Positions 9,472 to 18,383 of a stretch of DNA of 64,000 nt are shown here, piece by piece. A program made the position numbers and the translations under genes. The notes under the pieces were generated by a model. The model did no database searches, was not told the DNA's origin, and saw only the letters and a program-made list of their open reading frames with translations. Within the stretch, counting starts at the first letter, position 1. Every line of letters begins with the position of its first letter. This DNA is from Hyunsoonleella pacifica (lineage in GTDB: Bacteria > Bacteroidota > Bacteroidia > Flavobacteriales > Flavobacteriaceae), in assembly GCF_004310335.1 (NCBI RefSeq), contig NZ_SIRS01000001.1:434001-498000 (forward strand). Direction: 5' to 3'.

Positions 9472-10518
9472 TTAAAGCGAGTCTCTTTCTATAATATGAA
9501 ATGGAACTTTTAGAGAGGTTTTCTTTTTATTTAAAATAGTTTCAGCAGCGGTTTCCCCCATAACTTTAAAATCAGTAGAAACTACTGTTATACCCAGTAA
9601 TTCTTTTAGTTGGGTTTCATTATATGAAATAATTCCAATATCGTTGCCTAAAGTATACTCGTCTTCTCTTACCTGTTTTACTAAATTTACCAAATCAGAT
9701 TCCTCAATGGTTATAAATAAATCTCCTTTTTTTAGAATCATATCTTCATAGACCTTGTCTAATATTTCAAAATCTAATTTGTGTTCAACACAAAACTTTC
9801 TAAAACCATGCAAAATCCGTCTCGGATAAGGATAAACCGATTTATCAGGATATGTGAGAATAACTTTTTTGTACTTTTTAATCTTATTGATTACTTTATT
9901 TAGAGCTTCATAAATATCATTTTCAAAATCTTGATAAACTTCTCCTAGAACACCTTTTAAATTAGGTTTAACATTATCTAATACTACTAATTTGTCTTTA
10001 GGGATTTTAGATAACATTTTTAAGGCCTTTTCTGTAAAACTTACATGCTTTAAATGTTCAGTTTTAAAATGCGGCATAATAACGTAATAATCAAAAGCAG
10101 ATTTATTCTTCTCTAAAAGATTTAAAAATAGAGTTTCATCACAGTGATATACATGTAGAACGGTGTGGGAGTTTGCGCCTATATTGTTAATGAAATGATT
10201 GTAAGTTCTTAACTTATAGTTGCTAAGCTTGTTTATTAGGAACAAAATATTGACTTTAGAAATTAATTTTGTTCTTGATATGTAAAATCCTTTTCCTCGA
10301 ATTGAGGTAATGATATTTCGTTCTTTTAGTATGCTATAAGCTTTTTCCACAGTATCTCTAGAGAGGTAGAATTCCTCACTAAACCTATTGATGGAGGGTA
10401 TTTTTTGGTCTATACTAAAATTTCCGTTAGATATATTAGTTATTACAGAATCAACAATTTGTTGGTATTTAGGCACCCTCGAATTTTCGTCAATATTTAT
10501 AAATTTATATATATCCAT
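9472..10518 (-). CDS. GntR family transcriptional regulator with sugar-binding-like C-terminal domain
   Basis: Residues 1-75 form a GntR winged helix-turn-helix, with P-K-Y-Q-Q-I-V-D, then D-T-V-E-K-A-Y, then G-K-G-F-Y-I. The remaining roughly 265 residues look like a periplasmic-binding-protein type I sensor domain. The open frame extends 5 codons upstream to a TTG at 10533. I prefer the ATG at 10518 because family members begin M-D-I-x-K-F-I. It lies between the lyase and the rhamnose operon, transcribed away from the latter. It is the obvious candidate to bind the 13-base motif found upstream of the aldolase fusion and the transporter. The effector, perhaps rhamnose or rhamnulose, is inferred. 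Confidence 0.9.
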   Translation of the reverse strand: MDIYKFINIDENSRVPKYQQIVDSVITNISNGNFSIDQKIPSINRFSEEFYLSRDTVEKAYSILKERNIITSIRGKGFYISRTKLISKVNILFLINKLSNYKLRTYNHFINNIGANSHTVLHVYHCDETLFLNLLEKNKSAFDYYVIMPHFKTEHLKHVSFTEKALKMLSKIPKDKLVVLDNVKPNLKGVLGEVYQDFENDIYEALNKVINKIKKYKKVILTYPDKSVYPYPRRILHGFRKFCVEHKLDFEILDKVYEDMILKKGDLFITIEESDLVNLVKQVREDEYTLGNDIGIISYNETQLKELLGITVVSTDFKVMGETAAETILNKKKTSLKVPFHIIERDSL

Positions 10519-10824
10519 AATATTCTCTGGCAATTTTAAGAATTAATCTGATTATTCCCCAAAATTAAATCTTTTTTGGTCCAAAATCTAAAGTAAAGCT
10601 TTTGTTTTTGAATATCTAGAAATTTTATTATTTAAATAAAAAATTTTAAAGTTTTTTTAATTAATTATGACGGTTTTTTTCAACTTTTAATTTTATTAAA
10701 TATATTCTTTTTTATGTATTTAATTTACTGATAACTAGCCTGTTGATGTATTAGTTTGAAGTGCTTGAATAGATGTAGGGAATCTGTCGTCATTTAATTT
10801 TTAAAAATAGCTGTAATATAACCC

Positions 10825-10837
10825 TATAGTACAGGAT
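10825..10837. promoter_or_regulatory. Candidate GntR operator, copy 1
   Basis: The 13-mer TATAGTACAGGAT lies 58 bases before the rhaEW start codon. The identical 13-mer occurs at 19314-19326 upstream of the NCS1 transporter. It is a weak pseudo-palindrome (TATnnTnnAnnATA with the next base). It sits just upstream of the -7 element, in or near the -33 region. Binding by the neighbouring GntR protein is inferred. Confidence 0.55.
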
Positions 10838-10858
10838 AGAAATCAATAGTCGCTAATT

Positions 10859-10866
10859 TATTTTTG
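10859..10866 (+). promoter_or_regulatory. -7 promoter element for the rhamnose operon
   Basis: TATTTTTG matches the Bacteroidota -7 consensus TAnnTTTG. It lies 29 bases before the ATG of rhaEW. I see no convincing -33 TTG at the expected distance, which would fit a promoter dependent on a regulator. Confidence 0.5.
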
Positions 10867-10895
10867 AATGACAAACATTATATTAACACTAGAAA

Positions 10896-13001
10896 ATGGA
10901 AAACATAACCAAGACCTTTAAATACGTAGATTACCTATGGGATGATAAACATGCCGATAGCTTAGGTGATAATCAAGTTGAATTATTCTTATATAGATCT
11001 AATATTTTAGGAGCTGATTTAAGAATTACTAACTATGGAGGAGGAAATACAAGCTGTAAAACTATAGAAAAAGATCCACTAACTAATGAAGAAGTTGAGG
11101 TAATGTGGGTTAAAGGTTCAGGAGGAGATATTGGAACATTAACACGATCTGGTATTGCAGGTTTATATACAGGAAGATTACGAAATCTTAAAAATGTATA
11201 TCAAGGTCTTCACGATGAAGATCGTATGGTAGGGCTTTTTAATCATTGTATTTACGATTTAGATAGTAAAGCACCTTCTATTGATACACCATTACATGGG
11301 TTATTACCATTTGCTCATATAGATCATTTACATCCAGATGCATTAATTGCTGTTGCAGCAGCAGAAGATAGCGAAAAAGTAACCAAAGAAATTTGGGGAG
11401 ATACTATGGGATGGGTGCCATGGCAAAAACCAGGATTTGATTTAGGTTTACAATTAGAAAAATGTTTAGCTGATAACCCAGGTATAAGAGGTATAGTTTT
11501 AGGTAGCCATGGTTTATTCACATGGGGAGATACTTCGTATGAGTGTTATATGAATAGTTTAGAGGTTATTGAAATGGCTTCAGATTATATCACTAAAAAA
11601 ATTGAAGCTGGAGGTCCAGTATTTGGAGGTCAGAAAGTAGAAAGCTTACCTAAAGAAGAGCGTTTAGAAAAAGCAGCTCAAATTATGCCATTATTAAGAG
11701 GTTTATGTTCCTCAGAAAACAGAATGATCGGTCACTTCTCAGATACTGATGTTGTAATGGAGTATATCAATAGTAATGATTTAGAAAGATTAGCTCCAAT
11801 GGGAACATCTTGTCCAGATCATTTCTTAAGAACAAAAATTCAACCATTAGTTTTGGAGTTAGATAAAAACGAAGATTTATCAGATTCTGAAGCAGTATTA
11901 GCAAAATTAGAGCCAGCATTTGAAGCTTACCGCAAAGAGTACGAAGACTATTATAATACTTGTAAAGTAGACAATAGTCCAGCTATTCGTGATGCAAACC
12001 CAGTAATTATTATTTACCCAGGTGTTGGTATGTTTAGTTTTGCTAAAAATAAGCAAACTACACGTGTGGCAAGTGAGTTTTATATTAACGCTATCAACGT
12101 GATGCGTGGCGCTGAGGCAATTACGTCTTATACTTCTTTACCAAGACAAGAAGCATTCAATATTGAGTATTGGTTATTAGAGGAAGCTAAATTACAGCGT
12201 ATGCCTAAAGAAAAGCCATTGTCAAGAAAAGTTGCTTTAGTAACTGGAGCAGGTGGAGGAATTGGTAAAGCTATAGCTGATAAGTTAGCTGCAGAAGGAG
12301 CCAATGTGGTTTTAACCGATATAAACGAAGAAGCTTTAATTGAAGCAAACGGAACCTATGGTAGAGATGTTTCTTCTTATGCTGTTTGTGATGTAACAAG
12401 TACTGAGTCAATAGCAAGTGCATACAAAAAAGCAGTTGTTGAATTTGGTGGGGTAGATATCATAGTACATAGTGCTGGATTGGCAATTTCTAAGCCATTA
12501 GCTGATACAACAGATAAAGATTGGAATATTTTACAGAATATCTTAGTTAAAGGTCAGTTCGATTTAGCAAAACAATTTGCAGCTATTGTACGTCAGCAAG
12601 GACTTGGGGGCGATTACATAGCTATAGCAAGTAAAAATGGATTAGTAGCAGGACCAAACAATGTAGCCTATGGAACAGCGAAAGCGGCACAACAACACAT
12701 GGTACGCTTGTTAGCTGCTGAACTAGCAAAAGATAAGGTTAGAGTAAATACAGTAAATCCAGATGGTGTAATTGTAGGAAGTAAAATTTGGGAAGGTGCT
12801 TGGGCTGAAGGAAGAGCAAAAGCTAACGGAATCACCGTAGAGGAATTACCAGCGTTTTATGCAAAAAGAAATTTATTGCATGAAATCATTACACCAGACG
12901 ATATTGCAAATGGTGTATTTTCTCTAGTAGGTATTCTTGACAAGTCTACAGGAAACATTATTAATGTTGACGGTGGAATGGCAAATGCCTTTGTTAGATA
13001 G
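10896..13001 (+). CDS. rhaEW: Bifunctional L-rhamnulose-1-phosphate aldolase / lactaldehyde dehydrogenase
   Basis: The 701-residue fusion combines two steps of rhamnose breakdown. Residues 1 to about 430 are a class II aldolase domain with the zinc-binding pattern H-I-D-H-L-H-P and a later H-G-L-F. It should split rhamnulose 1-phosphate into dihydroxyacetone phosphate and L-lactaldehyde. Residues from about 440 to 701 are a short-chain dehydrogenase with the NAD motif V-T-G-A-G-G-G-I-G and the catalytic pair Y-G-T-A-K. It should oxidise lactaldehyde to L-lactate. This fused architecture is known as RhaEW (YuxG type). It is the first gene of an operon with rhamnose isomerase and kinase. A hairpin follows it. 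Confidence 0.92.
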   Translation: MENITKTFKYVDYLWDDKHADSLGDNQVELFLYRSNILGADLRITNYGGGNTSCKTIEKDPLTNEEVEVMWVKGSGGDIGTLTRSGIAGLYTGRLRNLKNVYQGLHDEDRMVGLFNHCIYDLDSKAPSIDTPLHGLLPFAHIDHLHPDALIAVAAAEDSEKVTKEIWGDTMGWVPWQKPGFDLGLQLEKCLADNPGIRGIVLGSHGLFTWGDTSYECYMNSLEVIEMASDYITKKIEAGGPVFGGQKVESLPKEERLEKAAQIMPLLRGLCSSENRMIGHFSDTDVVMEYINSNDLERLAPMGTSCPDHFLRTKIQPLVLELDKNEDLSDSEAVLAKLEPAFEAYRKEYEDYYNTCKVDNSPAIRDANPVIIIYPGVGMFSFAKNKQTTRVASEFYINAINVMRGAEAITSYTSLPRQEAFNIEYWLLEEAKLQRMPKEKPLSRKVALVTGAGGGIGKAIADKLAAEGANVVLTDINEEALIEANGTYGRDVSSYAVCDVTSTESIASAYKKAVVEFGGVDIIVHSAGLAISKPLADTTDKDWNILQNILVKGQFDLAKQFAAIVRQQGLGGDYIAIASKNGLVAGPNNVAYGTAKAAQQHMVRLLAAELAKDKVRVNTVNPDGVIVGSKIWEGAWAEGRAKANGITVEELPAFYAKRNLLHEIITPDDIANGVFSLVGILDKSTGNIINVDGGMANAFVR

Positions 13002-13046
13002 ATAAAAATAAAGTAATAGTAATAGTAATTTGATTAGTTTAGTTAA

Positions 13047-13104
13047 AAAAAGAAAACTTCCATTAAAATTCTTATAATTTTATGGGAGTTTCTTTTCTTT
13101 TAAA
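13047..13104 (+). terminator. Hairpin between rhaEW and rhaI (terminator-like or attenuator)
   Basis: The left arm (13047-13067) and right arm (13077-13104) are nearly complementary over about 19 positions, pairing AAAAGAAA with TTTCTTTT and CCAT with ATGG. T-rich sequence ends the right arm. It lies inside an apparent operon, 12 bases before the rhaI start. It could lower expression of downstream genes or protect the upstream mRNA. Confidence 0.55.
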
Positions 13105-13115
13105 GGGTAAAAAAT

Positions 13116-14396
13116 ATGAAGATTCAGCAAGAGCAAATATTAGAAAACAATAAAAAAGATTTAAAGAATCACGAAGAAAGTTATGATTTTTTAGCAAATA
13201 AGTTAAATAAAGATGGACATGATGTTTCTAAGATTGTGTCAAAACTATCAGACTTTCAAGTTGCTATACCAAGTTGGGCTTTAGGTGCCGGCGGAACTCG
13301 TTTCGGCCGTTTTTCATTTTATGGAGAACCATCAAGTCTAGAACAAAAGATAGATGATATAGGTGTTTTACACAGTTTAACGCAAACTGCTGGGGCTGTT
13401 TCTTTACATATTCCTTGGGATATCCCTTCAGATTATGCAGCAATTAAGGAAAAAGCAGATGCTTTAAACATCAAATTTGATGCTGTAAATTCAAACACAT
13501 TTCAAGACCAAAAAGATGCAGCAGAAAGCTACAAATATGGGTCTTTAAGTAATACAAGTAAAGCCGTAAGAGAACAGGCTATTCAGCATAACTTAGATGT
13601 TATTAAAATTGGAGACAAATTAGAATCTAAAGCATTAACTGTATGGTTAGCAGACGGATCTTGTTTTCCAGGACAAAATAACTTCCAAACAGCATTTCAA
13701 AATACACAGGACAGCTTAATAGATATTTACAAAGGTCTACCAGATGATTGGAGTATGTTAGTAGAATATAAGCCTTACGAGCCAAATTTCTACAGTACAG
13801 TTATACAAGACTGGGGAGCATCTTTAATGTTAGCTAATGGTTGTGGAGATAAAGCATATACTTTAGTAGATTTAGGACACCACTTACCAAACTCTAATAT
13901 AGAGCAAATTGTATCTATATTACAATTAAAAGGTAAGTTGGGTGGATTCCACTTTAACGATAGTAAGTATGGAGATGACGACTTAACTGTAGGAAGTATT
14001 AAACCTTATGCGTTGTTCTTGATTTTTAATGAATTAGTTTATGGTATGCAAAACAATCCACAGAATCCAGATTTAGCTTGGATGATTGATGCTAGTCATA
14101 ACGTAAAAGATCCTTTAGAAGATTTAATTCAATCTTTAGAAGCCATTCAAGAGGCATACGCAAAAGCAATGTTAATCGATCAAAATGCTTTAAAAGCAGC
14201 ACAAATCGATAACGATGTTGTAAAATGTCAAGAAATTTTACAAGGCGCTTACCGAACAGATGTTAGACCTCTTTTAGAAAAAGCACGTTTAAACTCAGGA
14301 GGAGCTTTAAGCCCAATAAATGCATACCGCGATTTAGGTGTTAGAGATACTTTAATCACAGAAAGAGGTAAATACACAGTAGCAACAGGTTTATAA
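13116..14396 (+). CDS. rhaI: L-rhamnose isomerase (RhaI type)
   Basis: The 426-residue TIM-barrel protein should convert L-rhamnose to L-rhamnulose. The metal ligands expected for the Pseudomonas-type rhamnose isomerase are all present with near-identical spacing: Glu217 in V-E-Y-K, Asp252 in V-D-L-G-H-H, His279 in G-G-F-H-F-N-D and Asp326 in W-M-I-D-A-S. Length matches that family (about 430 residues) and it is unrelated in sequence to the E. coli RhaA type. It is followed after 8 bases by the kinase gene. Cytoplasmic. Confidence 0.92.
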   Translation: MKIQQEQILENNKKDLKNHEESYDFLANKLNKDGHDVSKIVSKLSDFQVAIPSWALGAGGTRFGRFSFYGEPSSLEQKIDDIGVLHSLTQTAGAVSLHIPWDIPSDYAAIKEKADALNIKFDAVNSNTFQDQKDAAESYKYGSLSNTSKAVREQAIQHNLDVIKIGDKLESKALTVWLADGSCFPGQNNFQTAFQNTQDSLIDIYKGLPDDWSMLVEYKPYEPNFYSTVIQDWGASLMLANGCGDKAYTLVDLGHHLPNSNIEQIVSILQLKGKLGGFHFNDSKYGDDDLTVGSIKPYALFLIFNELVYGMQNNPQNPDLAWMIDASHNVKDPLEDLIQSLEAIQEAYAKAMLIDQNALKAAQIDNDVVKCQEILQGAYRTDVRPLLEKARLNSGGALSPINAYRDLGVRDTLITERGKYTVATGL

Positions 14397-14404
14397 CCAT
14401 AAAA

Positions 14405-15781
14405 ATGAAGCAAAAAGTTACAGCAGTTTTTGATATAGGGAAAACGAATAAAAAATTCTTTCTCTTTGATAAACGTTTCAAAGAAGTTCATAAAGAATAT
14501 ATTTCATTTGAAGAAGTAGAAGATGAAGATGGGCACCCAACTGAAAACTTGCCAGCTTTAAAGAAGTGGTTAAAACAAGTTTTTGATCGTATTTTAGAGA
14601 AAAAGGAGTTTAATGTAGAAGCCATAAACTTTTCAACTTATGGAGCTAGTTTTGTACATATAGATGAAAATGGAGAGCCTTTAACGCCATTATATAATTA
14701 TACTAAACCCTTACCTAAGGAAATAGTAGATTCTTTTTTTGAGAAGTATGGTCCTAGAGAAGAGTTTCTTAAATCTACAGGATGTGTAGATTTAAGTATG
14801 CTTAACTCAGGGTTACAATTGTATTGGTTAAAACATACTCAGCCTGAAGTATTTGCTAAAATTAAATACTCTTTACACTTACCGCAGTATTTAAGTTATG
14901 TTTTTACAGGAATTCCTTTGAGTGAATATACGAGTATAGGTTGCCATACTGCACTTTGGGATTATGTAAAAAAAGATTATCATAATTGGGTATACAAAGA
15001 AGGAATAGATCAGATACTACCACCAATAGTTTCTACCGAAACTAGTATAAACATGAATTATAATGGTAACAGAATAAAAATTGGTGTTGGTATTCATGAT
15101 AGTTCAGCGGCATTATTACCTTATGTAAGAAGTATAAAGAAGAAATTTGTTTTAGTGTCTACTGGTACTTGGAGTATAGTTTTTAACCCATTTACCGGAG
15201 AAAATGCAGTAGGAGGAGATTTTAATAGTGATACCCTTAATTATATGCGAATTAATGGAAAGCCTGTTAAGGCAACACGCGTATTCTTAGGGAATGAATA
15301 TAAATTACAAGTAGAGAAGCTTAATAAGCACTTTGGTGTAAATGATGATTATCATCGTAACGTAGATTTTGATTATGACATCTATCTTGAGATTAAGAAA
15401 GATTTTAAGCATTGTTTTAAATGGGAAAGTATTTCAGATGAGACTATGCCAGAGAAAACAGCTTTTCAATTTGACAAATACGAACACGCTTATCATCAAT
15501 TAATGACAGAGCTTGTGCTTCTTCAAATTAAGTGCATTAAAGAAGCATTAGGTACTGATAAAATTGCTCGCATATATGTTGATGGAGGTTTTAGTAATAA
15601 TGATATTTATATAAAATTACTATCGCATAATTTCAATAATAAAAAATTAAGCACTACTGATGCGTCTCTTGGATCAGCATTAGGAGCCGCTATTTCGATT
15701 TCAGATAAGAAATTGAATTCTAAATTTTTAAAACAAAATTATGCCCTCAAAAAACATGTGCCATTTATAGTCAATGGCTAA
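14405..15781 (+). CDS. rhaB: FGGY family carbohydrate kinase, probable L-rhamnulokinase
   Basis: The 458-residue protein shows the two-domain sugar kinase fold. An N-terminal phosphate-binding segment (V-F-D-I-G-K-T-N-K-K) is followed by I-N-F-S-T-Y-G-A-S-F. The second domain has V-S-T-G-T-W-S-I and Y-V-D-G-G-F-S-N-N, with S-L-G-S-A-L-G-A-A near the end. Position directly after the isomerase and in one operon with the aldolase fusion supports L-rhamnulose as substrate. L-fuculose is the main alternative. The start is 8 bases after the isomerase stop. Confidence 0.87.
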   Translation: MKQKVTAVFDIGKTNKKFFLFDKRFKEVHKEYISFEEVEDEDGHPTENLPALKKWLKQVFDRILEKKEFNVEAINFSTYGASFVHIDENGEPLTPLYNYTKPLPKEIVDSFFEKYGPREEFLKSTGCVDLSMLNSGLQLYWLKHTQPEVFAKIKYSLHLPQYLSYVFTGIPLSEYTSIGCHTALWDYVKKDYHNWVYKEGIDQILPPIVSTETSINMNYNGNRIKIGVGIHDSSAALLPYVRSIKKKFVLVSTGTWSIVFNPFTGENAVGGDFNSDTLNYMRINGKPVKATRVFLGNEYKLQVEKLNKHFGVNDDYHRNVDFDYDIYLEIKKDFKHCFKWESISDETMPEKTAFQFDKYEHAYHQLMTELVLLQIKCIKEALGTDKIARIYVDGGFSNNDIYIKLLSHNFNNKKLSTTDASLGSALGAAISISDKKLNSKFLKQNYALKKHVPFIVNG

Positions 15782-15840
15782 ATTAATATAAGTATTACTT
15801 TACGTAAGCGGTTAGAGAATTTAATTCCAAATCAAATAAT

Positions 15841-17130
15841 ATGTCCAAAAACATCAAATTGATTCATCCGAGAGATCAAATCACGGAAATCATCAGTAGA
15901 GTATATAAAAGAGGGATGACTACCACTTCTGGAGGGAACATTTCTATTATAGACGCGCAAGGAGATATTTGGGTTACGCCTTCTGCAATAGATAAAGGTT
16001 CTTTAAGAGCATCAGATATTATATGCGTAAAAAAAGATGGTACTGTAATTGGTAAGCATAAACCTTCTTCAGAATTTCCATTTCATAGAGCTATTTATGA
16101 AGCAAGACCAGATATAAAGTCAGTAATTCATGCTCACCCACCAGCCTTAGTATCATTTAGTATAGTACGGCAAATACCTAATACTAATATTATTTCTCAA
16201 GCAAAACATATATGTGGGCCAATAGGTTATGCTACTTATAGATTGCCGGGAAGTGAAGATTTAGGAGAGGTTATTGCTGATGAATTTAAAAAAGGCTACA
16301 AAGCTGTTATTATGGAAAATCATGGAACTGTATTAGGTGGAAGTGATTTAACAGATGCTTATGAACGTTTTGAAGCTTTAGAATTTTGTGCAAGAACAAT
16401 TGTATATGGTTCACAAATTGGGACACCAAAATATTTAACGGACGCGCAAATAGACGAATTTGAATCGCAAGCAACAGGAGTTTTACCAGAAATGGAAACG
16501 ACTACCTACACTTCTGAAGAAGTAGAGAAGCGTTTAGAAATTTGTAAAATAGTACAACGTTCTTGTCAGCAAGGCTTAATGATTGGTTCGTATGGAACAG
16601 TATCAATGCGTTGGAAAGAGAATGATTTTTTAATCACACCAACTGATGTAGATAGGTGGGATTTAGATTTGGATGATATTGTTCAGATAAAAGGAGGTAA
16701 ACGAGAAGCTGGAAAAATACCAAGTAGAGCAACTTGGATTCATCAAGAAATCTATAACAGAAATCCAGATGTAAATTCAATTATTATGACGCAATCCCCT
16801 TACCTTATGGCATTTGGGGTTACTGGAGAATATTTAAATGTAAGAACAATTCCCGAAAGCTGGATATTTTTACAGGATATAAATTTTGTGGAATATGGAC
16901 ACCATTTTAGAAAAAATAATAATTCTGAAATTGTAGATAACTGTCCAACGGCATTGATTATAGAAAACGATTCGGTCATTATAACAGGAGATAAATTACT
17001 GCAAACTTTTGATTATTTAGAAGTAGCAGAATTTAGTGCAAAATCCATTGTTCTAGGAAATTCTCTGGGAGACATGGTTCCTATTAACGACGAACAAGTA
17101 GAAGAATTAAGAAAGAAATTTTTAGCATAA
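15841..17130 (+). CDS. Tandem class II aldolase/adducin-domain protein with degenerate second domain
   Basis: The 429-residue protein carries two class II aldolase/adducin domains. Domain 1 (about 1-205) keeps the catalytic and metal residues: Glu78 in S-S-E-F, His97 and His99 in I-H-A-H-P, and His161 in E-N-H-G-T. Domain 2 (about 225-429) aligns but has lost them: T-Q-S-P (317-320) replaces H-A-H-P, Asp377 sits at the position of His161, and Ala297 replaces Glu78. Domain 2 is therefore probably structural or regulatory. It lies between the kinase and the lactate dehydrogenase. A role as a second aldolase, or for a related deoxysugar phosphate, is inferred. Confidence 0.85.
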   Translation: MSKNIKLIHPRDQITEIISRVYKRGMTTTSGGNISIIDAQGDIWVTPSAIDKGSLRASDIICVKKDGTVIGKHKPSSEFPFHRAIYEARPDIKSVIHAHPPALVSFSIVRQIPNTNIISQAKHICGPIGYATYRLPGSEDLGEVIADEFKKGYKAVIMENHGTVLGGSDLTDAYERFEALEFCARTIVYGSQIGTPKYLTDAQIDEFESQATGVLPEMETTTYTSEEVEKRLEICKIVQRSCQQGLMIGSYGTVSMRWKENDFLITPTDVDRWDLDLDDIVQIKGGKREAGKIPSRATWIHQEIYNRNPDVNSIIMTQSPYLMAFGVTGEYLNVRTIPESWIFLQDINFVEYGHHFRKNNNSEIVDNCPTALIIENDSVIITGDKLLQTFDYLEVAEFSAKSIVLGNSLGDMVPINDEQVEELRKKFLA

Positions 17131-17134
17131 AATT

Positions 17135-18283
17135 ATGGCAATAAGTTTTGATACACGTTACCCATCAATAGACGATTTAAGGAGCAAGGCACAAAAGAAG
17201 ATACCAAAATTTGCTTTTGAATATCTTGATGGAGGTTGTAATGAGGATGTGAATTTAATTCGCAATACCTCAGAACTCAGAGAAGTACAACTTAAACCTA
17301 ACTATTTAAGGAAGCACCATGGTTCTTCGCTAAAAACCAAATTATTTGGTATAGAATACGATGCACCTTTCGGTGTAGCTCCTGTTGGATTACAGGGTTT
17401 AATGTGGCCTAATTCGCCAGAAATTTTGGCTAAGGCTGCTTTTGAACATAATATACCTTTTATTTTAAGTACTGTAACTACTACTAGTATAGAAAGAGCT
17501 GCAGAATTAACAGAAGGCAAAGCTTGGTTTCAATTATATCACCCTGCAGAAGATAAGTTAAGAGATGATATCATAAATAGAGCAGCAGCAGCAGAATGCC
17601 CAGTTTTAGTTATTTTATGTGATGTACCCACTTTTGGTTTTAGGCCTAGAGATATAAGAAATGGTTTGGCAATGCCACCAAAAATGAATCTAGCAAACAT
17701 TTTACAAGGTTTTACACATCCACATTGGAGTTTACAAACTTTAAAACATGGTATTCCTAACTTTGCTACACTAAAGCCTTACATGCCTAAAAATTTAGAT
17801 TTAAAACAATTAGGTAAATTTATGGATCAAACGTTCTCTGGTCGTCTAAATGAAGAAAAAATAAAACCAATCCGTGATATGTGGAAAGGAAAATTGGTTT
17901 TAAAAGGTGTAGCTTCTCATTATGATGCAGAACAAGCTATTCGTCTAGGATTAGATGGGATTATTGTCTCTAATCATGGAGGACGTCAATTAGATGCAGG
18001 AGAATCTACTATAAAGCCTTTAGCTTCAATTGCTGAAAAATATGGAGATCAAATCGAAGTAATGATGGATAGCGGTATTCGTTCTGGTCCTGATGTTGCA
18101 AGAGCTATGGCAAGTGGTGCCAAGTTTACCTTTATGGGACGCTCTTTTATGTATGGTGTTTCTGCGCTTGGTAAAAAGGGTGGTAATCATACAATCTCTT
18201 TATTAAAGACAGAATTACAACAAGTTATGGAGCAATTATGTTGTGAAAAAACGACAGATTTTCCTAACCACTTAATTAAATAA
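17135..18283 (+). CDS. lldD: FMN-dependent L-lactate dehydrogenase / alpha-hydroxy acid oxidase
   Basis: The 382-residue protein is a member of the FMN alpha-hydroxy acid dehydrogenase family. It has F-E-Y-L-D-G-G at the N-terminus and the active-site S-N-H-G-G-R-Q-L-D motif with catalytic His281. It also has D-S-G-I-R-S-G-P-D and the FMN phosphate loop G-R-S-F-M-Y-G. It should oxidise L-lactate to pyruvate, feeding electrons to quinone. This closes the pathway, because the rhaEW dehydrogenase domain makes L-lactate. The gene starts 4 bases after the preceding stop. A strong terminator follows, so it is the last gene of the operon. L-lactate is inferred over glycolate from context. Confidence 0.9.
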   Translation: MAISFDTRYPSIDDLRSKAQKKIPKFAFEYLDGGCNEDVNLIRNTSELREVQLKPNYLRKHHGSSLKTKLFGIEYDAPFGVAPVGLQGLMWPNSPEILAKAAFEHNIPFILSTVTTTSIERAAELTEGKAWFQLYHPAEDKLRDDIINRAAAAECPVLVILCDVPTFGFRPRDIRNGLAMPPKMNLANILQGFTHPHWSLQTLKHGIPNFATLKPYMPKNLDLKQLGKFMDQTFSGRLNEEKIKPIRDMWKGKLVLKGVASHYDAEQAIRLGLDGIIVSNHGGRQLDAGESTIKPLASIAEKYGDQIEVMMDSGIRSGPDVARAMASGAKFTFMGRSFMYGVSALGKKGGNHTISLLKTELQQVMEQLCCEKTTDFPNHLIK

Positions 18284-18316
18284 CTTAAGGTTTTTAAGAG
18301 ATAAATGTTAATAGCT

Positions 18317-18360
18317 AAAAAAACCAGTTAAAATTTAATTTTTAACTGGTTTTTTATTTT
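18317..18360 (+). terminator. Intrinsic terminator of the rhamnose operon
   Basis: Arms AAAAAACCAGTTAAAA and TTTTTAACTGGTTTTTT pair almost perfectly around a short loop, and a T-rich tail follows. It lies 33 bases after the lldD stop. Confidence 0.85.
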
Positions 18361-18383
18361 TTGAAGATTACTTAAATTACTAC

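Larger units (their letters stand above)
10519..10895. promoter_or_regulatory. Divergent intergenic region between GntR regulator and rhamnose operon
   Basis: This 377-base AT-rich gap has no gene that I can support. It contains the candidate operator at 10825-10837 and a -7 element at 10859-10866 on the plus strand. The rest shows only A/T tracts. Transcription must start here in both directions. Confidence 0.7.

Noticed and set aside
10519-10533. TTG start five codons upstream for the GntR regulator
   Set aside because: An ATG is available at 10518 immediately before the conserved GntR N-terminus.
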